Shown: positions 24,816-32,016 of the stretch, one piece after another
Layout of the letters: every line of letters starts with the position of its first letter
Position numbering within the stretch: position 1 is the first letter of the stretch
Assembly (NCBI RefSeq): GCF_004345705.1
Contig: NZ_SLWV01000031.1
Coordinates: forward strand, 1 to 42,942
DNA from: Marinisporobacter balticus
Lineage (GTDB): Bacteria > Bacillota > Clostridia > Peptostreptococcales > Thermotaleaceae
DNA: 42,942 bases
Direction: 5' to 3'
Notes under the pieces: generated by a model
Told to the model about the DNA's origin: nothing
Seen by the model: the letters and a program-made list of their open reading frames with translations, nothing else
Database searches by the model: none
Program-made: the position numbers and the translations under genes

Positions 24816-25418
24816 TCAATTAAATAATTGATTTAGTGTGTTACTATATTTGTCATATAATTCTCTATCCAAGCCTAGATATCTTTTTGTTATTTCGATA
24901 GTTGCATGACCTAGCATTTCTTTCACTGCAACTATATCAAATCCACTTTCTCGGTAAATTGTATAAGCATATGTTTTTCTCATACTATGAGCAGTAATGT
25001 TGTATAATCCAAATTTTTCACCTGCTTCACTTAATATCCTGCTTACTTGCTTAACCTGAATAGATCCAGTGCCTTTCCTAGACTTAAACATAAACTCATA
25101 ATCTTTTTTATCCTTTGTGTAGTCTTTTAATATTTTCTCTAACTTCTTTGGTATTTTTGCTTCGCGTGGTTTAATGTTTTCTTTTCTTATATTCTGTGTA
25201 TTCTTTTTCTTATTTTCTAATATTAAAAAATATCCTATCCTTAATGCTTTTTTCACATCTCTTACTCTTAACTCTATCAGATCTCCTGCCCTATAACCTG
25301 TTCCAATTCCTAAAGCAAATAATGTGTAGTCCCTTTCATTTTTATATTTTAAGTAATCTTGAATATCAAATACTCTTTCTATGTCTTTGATCGGATTAGC
25401 AGGTCTTTTTTTACCCAT
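24816..25418 (-). CDS. Short tyrosine recombinase
   Basis: 200 residues, only the catalytic domain: R43 (GYRAGDL), H144-S-M-R147, H171 (LGHATIE) and Y180 (KRYLG) are all present; there is no N-terminal core-binding domain. This short form is found in some clostridial and lactococcal phages beside late-control genes. It overlaps the cysteine-rich gene upstream by 8 bp and is coupled to it. It is the second tyrosine recombinase of the element and could serve integration or inversion. Confidence 0.85.
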   Translation of the reverse strand: MGKKRPANPIKDIERVFDIQDYLKYKNERDYTLFALGIGTGYRAGDLIELRVRDVKKALRIGYFLILENKKKNTQNIRKENIKPREAKIPKKLEKILKDYTKDKKDYEFMFKSRKGTGSIQVKQVSRILSEAGEKFGLYNITAHSMRKTYAYTIYRESGFDIVAVKEMLGHATIEITKRYLGLDRELYDKYSNTLNQLFN

Positions 25419-25617
25419 CTTTGTTCATCTGCCTTAATGCACCTTTTTTCCTTTTGTATTTCCTAGCCTTCATGCATTCTTCTATGTCTCCATATGGATT
25501 AAGTGTGAGTTCTAATGTCTCGCATGTTTTGAATCTGTCACAACCAGGATTTCCAAATAGGCATGCGCATTTAAGTTCATCCTCATTCCATCTAGTATTA
25601 AATTTATATTTTCCCAT
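25411..25617 (-). CDS. Small cysteine-rich protein
   Basis: 68 residues from ATG 25617 (AGAGGTGAG upstream). Cysteines in KCACLFGNPGCDRFKTCE and EECMKA suggest a bound metal; the tail KARKYKRKKG is basic. Probably a small nucleic-acid-binding accessory to the recombinase with which it is coupled. Family not recognised. Confidence 0.7.
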   Translation of the reverse strand: MGKYKFNTRWNEDELKCACLFGNPGCDRFKTCETLELTLNPYGDIEECMKARKYKRKKGALRQMNKDG

Positions 25618-25642
25618 CACACTCTCACCTCTTTTCTTTTGC

Positions 25643-25678
25643 ATAAAAAAAGACACCTGCAAAGCTTATAGGTGTCTT
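25643..25678 (-). terminator. Terminator after the ArpU-like gene
   Basis: A 9-bp perfect stem, AAGACACCT (25650-25658) with AGGTGTCTT (25670-25678), followed by seven T on the minus strand. Confidence 0.88.
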
Positions 25679-25739
25679 AAGTATTTTTCTATATTACTAT
25701 AATAACATGCTTTTTCTTTAGAAAACTGTTAAAAAACTG

Positions 25740-26219
25740 TTAACTTGCATTTTCTATTGCACTTAAAGCATCCAATCCATATATTGCCACACTGATTTTT
25801 TCAAGTGTGTGCTTTTTTAAGTATCCTTGACAATGATCTATTGAGTATCCTATTTTTTTAGAAATTTCTCCCCAACTCAGTCTTTGATCATCGATGTATT
25901 TTAATTCAATCAGTTGCCTTTCTTTTTCTGATAACACAGAAATAGATTTTTCTATTTTTTTTAGTGTAAACTTTGTGGTTTCTATTTGTTTAATGAGTAA
26001 ATATATCCTATCTATATTTTCTATCGCTTCATCTTCCACTACACTATTAAATTTATACGATTGACTAATTTTTTCTTTTCCAAAATCAATTGCTGATATT
26101 TCTCCTCTTTTGATTCCTTCTTGTGCTTCTAATTCTTCTTCCAAAATTTCTACTGACATTTTTAAGGAACTATACATTTTTAACCAAATTATTGTTTTTC
26201 TTATATATTCATTTTTCAT
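25740..26219 (-). CDS. ArpU/RinA-like late transcription regulator
   Basis: 159 residues from ATG 26219 (AGGAG 9 bp upstream; an ATG at 26228 touches that site). The N-terminus is a helical coil; the C-terminal part is a sigma region 4-like HTH (LSEKERQLIELKYIDDQRLSWGEISKKIGYS). Proteins of this type turn on late genes. It stands directly upstream of the recombinase and late cluster. The miniature element at 26255 lies 35 bp before its start. Confidence 0.85.
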   Translation of the reverse strand: MKNEYIRKTIIWLKMYSSLKMSVEILEEELEAQEGIKRGEISAIDFGKEKISQSYKFNSVVEDEAIENIDRIYLLIKQIETTKFTLKKIEKSISVLSEKERQLIELKYIDDQRLSWGEISKKIGYSIDHCQGYLKKHTLEKISVAIYGLDALSAIENAS

Positions 26220-26249
26220 TGTATTCATCTCCTCATTTTTTTAATTTAA

Positions 26250-26254
26250 AAAGC
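26250..26254. repeat. Target-site duplication, left
   Basis: AAAGC, repeated at 26609-26613 immediately outside the other end of the miniature element. Confidence 0.85.
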
Positions 26255-26608
26255 GGGGTAATACCAGCGAAGCTGTCACCAGGGGCAAAGTATTTTGAAA
26301 TTTTTTGGAAATATCAATCAAATTAAGCTATTTCCTATGAAAAATCATTCAAATCAATCGAAAATGCATTAAATTTTATTAGGATTGAGAATCCTGTTTT
26401 CATGTCGAAAGGTGTATAAATCTATTAATCGTGTATATAAATACATACTTTAATTTAAGAAAAAACACCTTAAATAATTGCAAATACTCATATACATTCA
26501 ATTAAAATCAAAGTAACAGAAGTGTGTTTGTGATACATCTAAGGAAATTTCATTTACATTATTTGTAATATACTTTGCCCTTCATGACAGCTTCGCTGGT
26601 ACTACCCC
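26255..26608. mobile_element. Miniature inverted-repeat element, Tn3-family-like
   Basis: 354 bp with no ORF, bounded by 38-bp terminal inverted repeats (26255-26292 and 26571-26608) that differ at 4 positions and begin GGGGTA. Both outer flanks read AAAGC (26250-26254, 26609-26613), a 5-bp target duplication. A 38-bp GGGG-starting end and 5-bp duplication are the marks of Tn3-family transposons; the usual inner TAAG is not seen (ends CAAAGTA). It would be mobilised in trans by a transposase not encoded here. It sits between com and arpU and so may change expression of the late regulator. Confidence 0.88.
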
Positions 26609-26613
26609 AAAGC
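26609..26613. repeat. Target-site duplication, right
   Basis: AAAGC, the second copy of the 5-bp duplication around the miniature element. Confidence 0.85.
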
Positions 26614-26645
26614 AGAAAGTCCCAGGGATTTATTTACCCTGGGAC
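26614..26645 (-). terminator. Hairpin at the end of the com-like gene
   Basis: A 9-bp perfect stem (GTCCCAGGG 26619-26627 with CCCTGGGAC 26637-26645) around the com stop. The T content after it is modest, so termination may be partial. Confidence 0.6.
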
Positions 26646-26767
26646 GCTTGGTCCGCTGTATCTGTATCTATGTAATTCCATTCTCCACATTTCCTGCATC
26701 TTATTTTGACTTTCCCATTTGCTTCGCACAATACTCTACCGCACTTTTTGCAACGTATTTCTGTCAT
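26630..26767 (-). CDS. Com-like zinc ribbon regulator
   Basis: 45 residues: C6xxC9 (RCKKCGRVL) and C24xxC27 (RCRKCGEWN) with C14, matching the Com family (phage Mu Com stimulates translation of mom by RNA binding). An AGAGGGGG ribosome site supports ATG 26767. Its target here is unknown; the methyltransferase at 32017 or late genes are possibilities. Confidence 0.85.
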   Translation of the reverse strand: MTEIRCKKCGRVLCEANGKVKIRCRKCGEWNYIDTDTADQASQGK

Positions 26768-26788
26768 ATGCTTCCCCCTCTGTTGAAC

Positions 26789-27553
26789 TTATCTACTTCT
26801 AACGTATTTTATATAATTCATAGCTTCATCAAATTGTTGAATATTTAAATCTGAAAGATCTATTATTCTATTTTCAATTGCTTCGATTTTTGCATTTTTT
26901 TGTTTTCTAATGAAAAACGTTGCCGATGTTGCAGTAAACATTCCTGTAAAAAATATACCCGATATTACTAAAGTTCCTGTTATTATTTTCCCTGCTAGAC
27001 TTAATGTTTCAATTCCTTCGTAACCGAACAATGAAGCTGAACAAAAGCTAAGCCATACTGCATCCTCATAAGTTGTTACTACGTTGTTTTTCTCAACTAT
27101 ATATAACAAAATTGATCCTAAAAATATGATAAATATTGTTATATATATCATGTAAATAAATCCATTTGTTCTTAGAAATTTTTTTATAGTGTTGTGAAAC
27201 TTTTTCGAAAATGTAAACACTCTTAGAATTTTGATAGCTTTTGTTAATCTTACCACTTTAACTAATCTTACAATTCTAAACGCTCGAAATAATGAATTGA
27301 AAGGTATTATTGCTATTAAATCTAAAATGTTTTCTTTGAAAAACTTTTTTTTATTTCTCGAAAAAAACATTCTGCTAAAATAATCTGTAGCAAATACTAT
27401 TAAAATTCCATTGTTTAACACTTCCATATTTATGTTTTTTGAAAAATCTATAATATTTGTGATAACAGCCACTAATGCCAAAACTGCAATCAAAATTTCA
27501 TATACTATATCTGCCTTGCTTTTTTTACTAATTTCCCCCATTTCACAAATCAT
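26789..27553 (-). CDS. Voltage-sensor ion channel with altered filter
   Basis: 254 residues with six membrane segments: S1 about 18-36, S2 46-64, S3 74-86, an S4 with regularly spaced R/K (90-111, FRIVRLVKVVRLTKAIKIL), S5 132-154, a pore loop 161-182 and S6 188-214, then a short coiled tail. The layout is that of voltage-gated K channels, but the filter position reads LFGYEGI where TVGYGD is usual, so selectivity may differ. AAAGGGGG precedes ATG 27553. A channel in a phage is unusual; a role in superinfection exclusion or host excitability is only inference. Confidence 0.85.
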   Translation of the reverse strand: MICEMGEISKKSKADIVYEILIAVLALVAVITNIIDFSKNINMEVLNNGILIVFATDYFSRMFFSRNKKKFFKENILDLIAIIPFNSLFRAFRIVRLVKVVRLTKAIKILRVFTFSKKFHNTIKKFLRTNGFIYMIYITIFIIFLGSILLYIVEKNNVVTTYEDAVWLSFCSASLFGYEGIETLSLAGKIITGTLVISGIFFTGMFTATSATFFIRKQKNAKIEAIENRIIDLSDLNIQQFDEAMNYIKYVRSR

Positions 27554-27688
27554 CTGAAATCCCCCTTTTTTATGTTGAATGTAACAAAATGCTTATTGTG
27601 GTACTTAACCCTAATATTGCTCTATCTTTTTATTTCCAACGTTTTTATGGGTTTTTTGTAATTATGGTTTTGAAATTATGTTTCAATC

Positions 27689-27724
27689 GTGCATAAATAT
27701 TTAATTTCCACATGTTTTATGCAC
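27689..27724. promoter_or_regulatory. Dyad between ssb and channel gene
   Basis: GTGCATAA (27689-27696) and TTATGCAC (27717-27724), perfect 8-bp arms with a 20-bp gap, without a T run. An operator for the channel gene is likelier than a terminator. Confidence 0.45.
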
Positions 27725-27744
27725 AATTTCCAACTTCAATTGGT

Positions 27745-28125
27745 TTAAAATGGAATATCTGAATCGTCATCATCTACTTGAAATCCATCTGGATCTATCG
27801 GCGATGCATCTTGCCCTTCAACTTTATCTAAAAATTTCACTTCGCTTGCTGCAATATATGATCTTTCTTTCCAGTTCCCTTCTTCATCTTTCCATTTGTC
27901 TATATGTAATTCTCCTGTAACTCTTGTTAATCTGCCTTTGTGTCCATATGGAGCAAAATATTTTTCAGCTGGGTTTCCCCAAACTTCTACAGGTATAAAA
28001 TCTGTTTTATCTTTTTGAAATCTTCTATCTACTGCGATGGTTCCTGTTGCTTTTGCTTTTCCGCTTTGTGTAAACCTCAACTCTACCGGTTTTGTTAATC
28101 TGCCAATTGCTATATGTAAATTCAT
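27745..28125 (-). CDS. ssb: Single-stranded DNA-binding protein
   Basis: 126 residues from ATG 28125 (GGGAGG upstream; the longer ORF start has no ribosome site and covers the hairpin). OB fold with MNLHIAIGRLTKPVELR, AVDRRFQKDKTDFIPVEVWG and the acidic tip DDDDSDIPF that recruits partner proteins. It protects ssDNA in phage or plasmid replication. Confidence 0.95.
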   Translation of the reverse strand: MNLHIAIGRLTKPVELRFTQSGKAKATGTIAVDRRFQKDKTDFIPVEVWGNPAEKYFAPYGHKGRLTRVTGELHIDKWKDEEGNWKERSYIAASEVKFLDKVEGQDASPIDPDGFQVDDDDSDIPF

Positions 28126-28144
28126 TCTTAAAAATCCTCCCTTG

Positions 28145-28176
28145 GCTCCTAGTGTACCTGGGTTATACACTAGAGC
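28145..28176 (-). promoter_or_regulatory. Strong RNA hairpin at the ssb ribosome site
   Basis: CTAGTGTA (28149-28156) and TACACTAG (28166-28173) extend with one bulge to GGC/GCC, about 12 bp. In the mRNA the stem ends about 3-6 nt before the AAGGGAGG site of ssb. Suited to feedback by SSB or another RNA-binding protein; it lacks a T run. Confidence 0.6.
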
Positions 28177-28229
28177 CTTGTATTTATGTAGTACGTATTT
28201 GATCCCCAGCCGACAAACAAATTCAAGCT

Positions 28230-28628
28230 TTAACGGATAATTTCCGTAATCTTATTTTTGTATTCTTGTTTGATATTCTTGTCTATTCTCTCGTCTTGCA
28301 TTATTTGTCCTATAATATCTAGTATTTGTTCAAATGGTTTAGTATCTGTTACACTTACTTTTATAGTCATTCCACTTTTTCTACTTCCTGGTGCTCCTGG
28401 ACTAGGTGTATTTGGTGGTGGATTCGTTCCTATTCCTTTATTTCTTAATACTTCTAAATTCGAATTATCACGACTTCCACATCCGATTATTGCTTTCTTT
28501 GCTTCTTCCTCATTTTTATCCTCATATTCTCCTAATGCATTAACTGCTATCTTAAATGGATCTAATCCAATTCCATCTTTTAGTTTATAGTCTTTATCAC
28601 ATAAGCCTTTTTTCAAAGTTAATCTCAT
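28230..28628 (-). CDS. Hypothetical early protein with Pro-rich linker
   Basis: 132 residues in three parts: a charged N-terminal domain (1-52), a flexible linker with TNPPPNTPSPGAPGSRKSG, and a C-terminal helical part (ILDIIGQIMQDERIDKNIKQEY). Lies just upstream of ssb in the early operon, suggesting a DNA-metabolism accessory role; family not recognised. Confidence 0.75.
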   Translation of the reverse strand: MRLTLKKGLCDKDYKLKDGIGLDPFKIAVNALGEYEDKNEEEAKKAIIGCGSRDNSNLEVLRNKGIGTNPPPNTPSPGAPGSRKSGMTIKVSVTDTKPFEQILDIIGQIMQDERIDKNIKQEYKNKITEIIR

Positions 28629-28674
28629 TTTGTTTTTCCTCCTAAACCTTTGCCTTTACCCATTATTCACTTTT

Positions 28675-28824
28675 TTAAATTAAGTCCTTTGCAGTTTTTG
28701 CTATCTCCATGATCGTTCGGGCCACTTCACAAACTTTTTCTTCCTTCTCACAGCTTTCAACCAATCTACTATTTAATTTTTCTAACTCTTTTATTTGATT
28801 TTCTAAAACATTTTTATAATCCAT
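28675..28824 (-). CDS. Small coiled-coil protein
   Basis: 49 residues (MDYKNVLENQIKELEKLNSR...) with AAAGGAGAAT before ATG 28824. A single long helix with two cysteines. Function unknown; typical of early-operon small proteins. Confidence 0.65.
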   Translation of the reverse strand: MDYKNVLENQIKELEKLNSRLVESCEKEEKVCEVARTIMEIAKTAKDLI

Positions 28825-28866
28825 ATTAAATTCTCCTTTCTTTTTTGTCGTAAAGCTTTAGCTTAA

Positions 28867-29094
28867 TTATTCATTTTGTGTCCCATTCATTTTTGAAATT
28901 CTACCTGTATCTATTCCATGTACTTTGACTATTTCCAATGCTTGATTTTCTGTAAATCCTTGTTTCACTAACTCATCAAAATAAATTTTCTGTTGTTCTG
29001 CGACTAATTTACAAAGTTGTATCTGCTCTGGCATCATTTTAACCATTTCTTTAATAGCCATTTCCATTTGCAATTTTTGAAGCATTATATCCAT
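28867..29094 (-). CDS. Small hypothetical early protein
   Basis: 75 residues: methionine-rich helical N-terminus (MEMAIKEMVKMMPEQIQLC) and a UBA-like segment (VKQGFTENQALEIVKVHG) often seen in phage and clostridial small proteins. Function unknown. Confidence 0.72.
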   Translation of the reverse strand: MDIMLQKLQMEMAIKEMVKMMPEQIQLCKLVAEQQKIYFDELVKQGFTENQALEIVKVHGIDTGRISKMNGTQNE

Positions 29095-29120
29095 TTTATT
29101 TTTCCTCCCAAATCTTATAT

Positions 29121-29282
29121 TTAGTTACGTTTTTTCTTTTCCCAATTAGGATACCTCATAGGCTGATACCCATTTTCAAAGCTATAATCTTTTATTTCCC
29201 TTTTTCCGCATTTCTTACACTCTAAGTATTTATATAATCTTTGCTCTTCGATCACTTCCCATTTATGAAAACAAATCTTCAA
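29121..29282 (-). CDS. Small zinc-finger-like phage protein
   Basis: 53 residues read from TTG 29282 with AGGAGG upstream. CFHKWEVIEE at the start and ECKKCGKREI in the middle give a C/H...CxxC pattern, as in DUF1660-like prophage proteins. Probably structural zinc; role unknown. Confidence 0.65.
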   Translation of the reverse strand: MKICFHKWEVIEEQRLYKYLECKKCGKREIKDYSFENGYQPMRYPNWEKKKRN

Positions 29283-29372
29283 TTTAACCTCCTATAATTC
29301 TCTTATGTAAGTATTATTAAAGGATTCTTCTTCTTTTTATCGAATTAATATTTTGAAAGGTGGTGTAAAAAT

Positions 29373-29621
29373 ATGTCAATTAGCAACGAAGCTATAGAAA
29401 AAGTTTTTAATGAAGTTAAAAAAGAAATTCTTAAAGAAGAAGCTCCAAAATTAAATGAATCTATTTTAAATGCATTGAAAAAGCATGCTAACGAAAATAA
29501 TAAAATTGATACCATTGAACTTATTACCTCTTTAGCAGCTTTTACAACAACATTATCTATGGATTTAAGTTTAAAAATTACAGTAGCGAGTTTAAAGAAG
29601 CTTCTTTCAGACAATCAATAA
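29373..29621 (+). CDS. Plus-strand island gene 1, helical protein
   Basis: 82 residues with GAAAGGTGG before ATG 29373, encoded against the direction of all neighbouring early genes. Amphipathic helix (1-45) then a hydrophobic-mixed segment (IDTIELITSLAAFTTTLSMDL). Its last 44 bp overlap the convergent coiled-coil gene. TTCTTTTTATC at 29331-29341 precedes it and is shared with the other plus-strand island gene at 34720. No family recognised. Confidence 0.7.
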   Translation: MSISNEAIEKVFNEVKKEILKEEAPKLNESILNALKKHANENNKIDTIELITSLAAFTTTLSMDLSLKITVASLKKLLSDNQ

Positions 29622-29727
29622 TTTTTGTACTTACTTCTGATATTTCTTTTGGCTGAGTTTTTTTCTCTAATTCAGCCACCTTTTTTTCTAATTTTTCAAT
29701 TCGTTCTTCTAAATTTATTTCTTTCAT
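29578..29727 (-). CDS. Coiled-coil partner, overlaps island gene 1
   Basis: 49 residues with AGGA before ATG 29727: a heptad coil (IEKLEKKVAELEKK), then TQPKEIS and a short helical tail. It resembles the product at 35147 in the EKKxAELE...QPKE core. The 3' ends of this gene and the plus-strand gene share 44 bp. Confidence 0.6.
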   Translation of the reverse strand: MKEINLEERIEKLEKKVAELEKKTQPKEISEVSTKIIDCLKEASLNSLL

Positions 29728-29760
29728 TCTTTTCCTCCTAACCCTCAATTTTGCGTATAT

Positions 29761-30114
29761 TTAAATATTATCATCACTTAATTTGTTAAACGAACAACCT
29801 AACGAATTATCAACTTCTCCTACAAAATTACATTTTTCAATATCTTTTAAAAATTTATTGTATTGATCGCTCCCACTCATTTTGCATTTATCTGTCGCCC
29901 AAATACAATCATAACAATTAAATTTTTTATCACTCGTTTTCTCCACTTTCTCTGCTTTTTCTTCATCTTCGTACCAATCGCTTTTCCCTTTTTCAAAACT
30001 TACACATTTACCATCTGCATTAATAAAAATTCTTTCCTCATTTACATTTCTTGTACACATGTCTTCCCAATAATATTTACATTCGCTATTCATACACATC
30101 ATATTTATAGCCAT
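29761..30114 (-). CDS. Cysteine-rich early protein
   Basis: 117 residues with N-terminal MMCMNSECKYYWEDMCTRN and C-terminal FNCYDCIWATDKCKMSG clusters, likely two metal sites on either side of an acidic linker. The final A of its ATG is shared with the upstream stop region. Function unknown. Confidence 0.72.
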   Translation of the reverse strand: MAINMMCMNSECKYYWEDMCTRNVNEERIFINADGKCVSFEKGKSDWYEDEEKAEKVEKTSDKKFNCYDCIWATDKCKMSGSDQYNKFLKDIEKCNFVGEVDNSLGCSFNKLSDDNI

Positions 30115-30449
30115 TACTTCATCACCTTCTTTGCCTTTTCTGCTTTGTCTAAAAACATCATAATTTCCTCATATGTGATATTATCTTTTGTATCCAAGAC
30201 TCTTCTCAATATTTGCATTAACTCACGATTTAGTGCATGTTGTTTCTGGTACATATCATCTACTGCTTTGTTTGTTTTTTTAAGCCATTCATTTTCAGTC
30301 TCTAATTCATCGCAAGTTAAAATCATTCTTTCCCATTTTTTTTGAATAGCATCTGCATCAAATACAGTTTTCTCTTTTAAATATCCAGTAACCCATGTCA
30401 AATCTTCTTTTTTAAGTTGATCTATTTCTGCCCTTGTCAATATTTCCAT
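30114..30449 (-). CDS. Coiled-coil early protein
   Basis: 111 residues, mostly helical (DELETENEWLKKTNKAVDDMYQKQHALNREL), soluble. It overlaps the gene upstream by 38 bp and abuts the cysteine-rich gene. Function unknown. Confidence 0.7.
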   Translation of the reverse strand: MEILTRAEIDQLKKEDLTWVTGYLKEKTVFDADAIQKKWERMILTCDELETENEWLKKTNKAVDDMYQKQHALNRELMQILRRVLDTKDNITYEEIMMFLDKAEKAKKVMK

Positions 30450-30774
30450 CCTTACCTCTCCTTACTAATATCTCAGTAATTTCTAGATCTTCTTTTGGTA
30501 TAACATAATGTCCATCAATTAATCCATCTTTCCAATCTTTTCTAAAAGTTTCTAAACTTTCTAGTCCCATATCCTCTTTGTTAAATTCATATATTGCCTG
30601 TGTTAATTTTAAAAATTCTGGTTGAGATTCTTTGTTTTCATTTGTTCCATACACTATAAAGCTTTTATTTTCCCAATAATCTAACGATGCTACTATCTTT
30701 AATCCTTCAAGTTTTTTTGAAAAAGGATTATTTGAATTTTTTTTCACAATTCCTTCAACAATATTATTCAACAT
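30412..30774 (-). CDS. Hypothetical early protein
   Basis: 120 residues; a strand-rich middle (LEGLKIVASLDYWENKSFIVYG) and acidic helical part. No recognised motif. In the early operon between two other unknowns. Confidence 0.7.
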   Translation of the reverse strand: MLNNIVEGIVKKNSNNPFSKKLEGLKIVASLDYWENKSFIVYGTNENKESQPEFLKLTQAIYEFNKEDMGLESLETFRKDWKDGLIDGHYVIPKEDLEITEILVRRGKDGNIDKGRNRST

Positions 30775-30817
30775 TTTCTCAATCCTTTCGCTCTAAATCT
30801 TATTTTAGCGACTAATC

Positions 30818-31219
30818 TTAAATCCAATTTGCCGTTACAATGCCAGGTGGTTCTACAGGAGAAGCATTGTATTCTACTGTAACCACCCTCTCGTATGATA
30901 CGATAGCACCACATCTGCCACATCTATGTTTTTCATCATCATCTGATAACTCCCAAGAATCTTTATCCTCATATCCACAATAAGGGCAAATAAGATTGTT
31001 TTCGTAGTCTTTATCTTCTGGCTCAAAATCTATTTCAATTTCTCTTGCTCCTGCATTTTTCTCAACGTGGCTTAAAACTCCTATAGAAAAATAACTTTCT
31101 CCCACTTTTACAACTTTACCTATGTTTAAATCAATATCTATTTCTCCTATATATGGGTAGCTTTTTAATTCTGACCCTTGCCTGCACCAATTCGATATAT
31201 CATAAAGTTTTGTACTCAT
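30818..31219 (-). CDS. Zinc ribbon protein
   Basis: 133 residues: a strand-rich N-terminal domain (about 1-70), then CPYCG (76-80) and CGRCG that form a zinc ribbon, then a strand (ERVVTVEYNASPVEPP). Probably nucleic-acid or protein binding; function unknown. Confidence 0.75.
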   Translation of the reverse strand: MSTKLYDISNWCRQGSELKSYPYIGEIDIDLNIGKVVKVGESYFSIGVLSHVEKNAGAREIEIDFEPEDKDYENNLICPYCGYEDKDSWELSDDDEKHRCGRCGAIVSYERVVTVEYNASPVEPPGIVTANWI

Positions 31220-31253
31220 TTTTATCCCCTTTCACTTAACCTAACATTCTATT

Positions 31254-31589
31254 TTATGCATACCCTTTTGTAATGCCATGTACTATCCATTGTGATTCTC
31301 CGTAGTTGCCTATTTCAAAAATCACACCCCATAATCCAGTTTCGTAAGACACTCGAATAAAAGGAATATATTTCTTTGATAATGACAATCCTGCTTCTTT
31401 CATTTTGCTTTCTATTTTCTTTTTTACTTGCTCATAGATACTGTCTAATGTCAGATAATACTGTCCTTCATTCGTTTCCCAAATTAATTTTAAATCAAGA
31501 TTCTGGTCTAACATGACTTTTGTTGATTCACAATAAATTATTGTATCTCCATCAACTTTATCTAAAATTTTATAAGGATTTGCACTCAT
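31254..31589 (-). CDS. Hypothetical early protein
   Basis: 111 residues with alternating strands and helices (YYLTLDSIYEQVKKKIESKM, WGVIFEIGNYGESQWIVHG). No motif recognised; part of the early operon. Confidence 0.68.
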   Translation of the reverse strand: MSANPYKILDKVDGDTIIYCESTKVMLDQNLDLKLIWETNEGQYYLTLDSIYEQVKKKIESKMKEAGLSLSKKYIPFIRVSYETGLWGVIFEIGNYGESQWIVHGITKGYA

Positions 31590-31622
31590 GTAAATTCTCC
31601 TCTCTATTCGTTAAATAATCCC

Positions 31623-31982
31623 TTAATGACTAAACATTGTCCTTAAATACATTTCTCTTTCTTGTTCAGATTTGAACACCCATTCCCCGATATCTCTTGC
31701 TCCAAAATCTGCATCATACGTGTCATAATCATATATACCTTTTCTATTAAGAGTTATCCTAAATACTGTAGATTCAAAACATTTGTAATCTTCATCTATC
31801 ATGTAAGCAGTATCACCAAGCTCAAACTCTTGTTTTTCGTTACCTGTTTCTTTTTCAGCATTTAACTTATTAATTATTTTTTTAATTTGAGCCATCCCCA
31901 TTGCCATTTGCGGATTTACTTGTTTAGCAAATTCAATTTCTTTATCTAGCAAATTATTAATTTCTAATATATCAATTTTCAT
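31623..31982 (-). CDS. Hypothetical early protein
   Basis: 119 residues: helical N-terminus (MKIDILEINNLLDKEIEFAKQ), strand-rich centre with GDTAYMIDEDYKCFEST, C-terminal FKSEQEREMYLR. No family recognised. It is followed by the other unknown small early genes and preceded by the methyltransferase. Confidence 0.68.
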   Translation of the reverse strand: MKIDILEINNLLDKEIEFAKQVNPQMAMGMAQIKKIINKLNAEKETGNEKQEFELGDTAYMIDEDYKCFESTVFRITLNRKGIYDYDTYDADFGARDIGEWVFKSEQEREMYLRTMFSH

Positions 31983-32016
31983 ATTTCCAATCTCTCCTTT
32001 TGCACAAACTTAACCC

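Noticed and set aside
28638..28673. 12-residue ORF MGKGKGLGGKTK ahead of 28628
   Set aside because: It mainly spells the ribosome site of the next gene and has no clear site of its own.
29345..29614. 89-residue minus-strand ORF opposite island gene 1
   Set aside because: No ribosome site; the plus frame has one and better composition.
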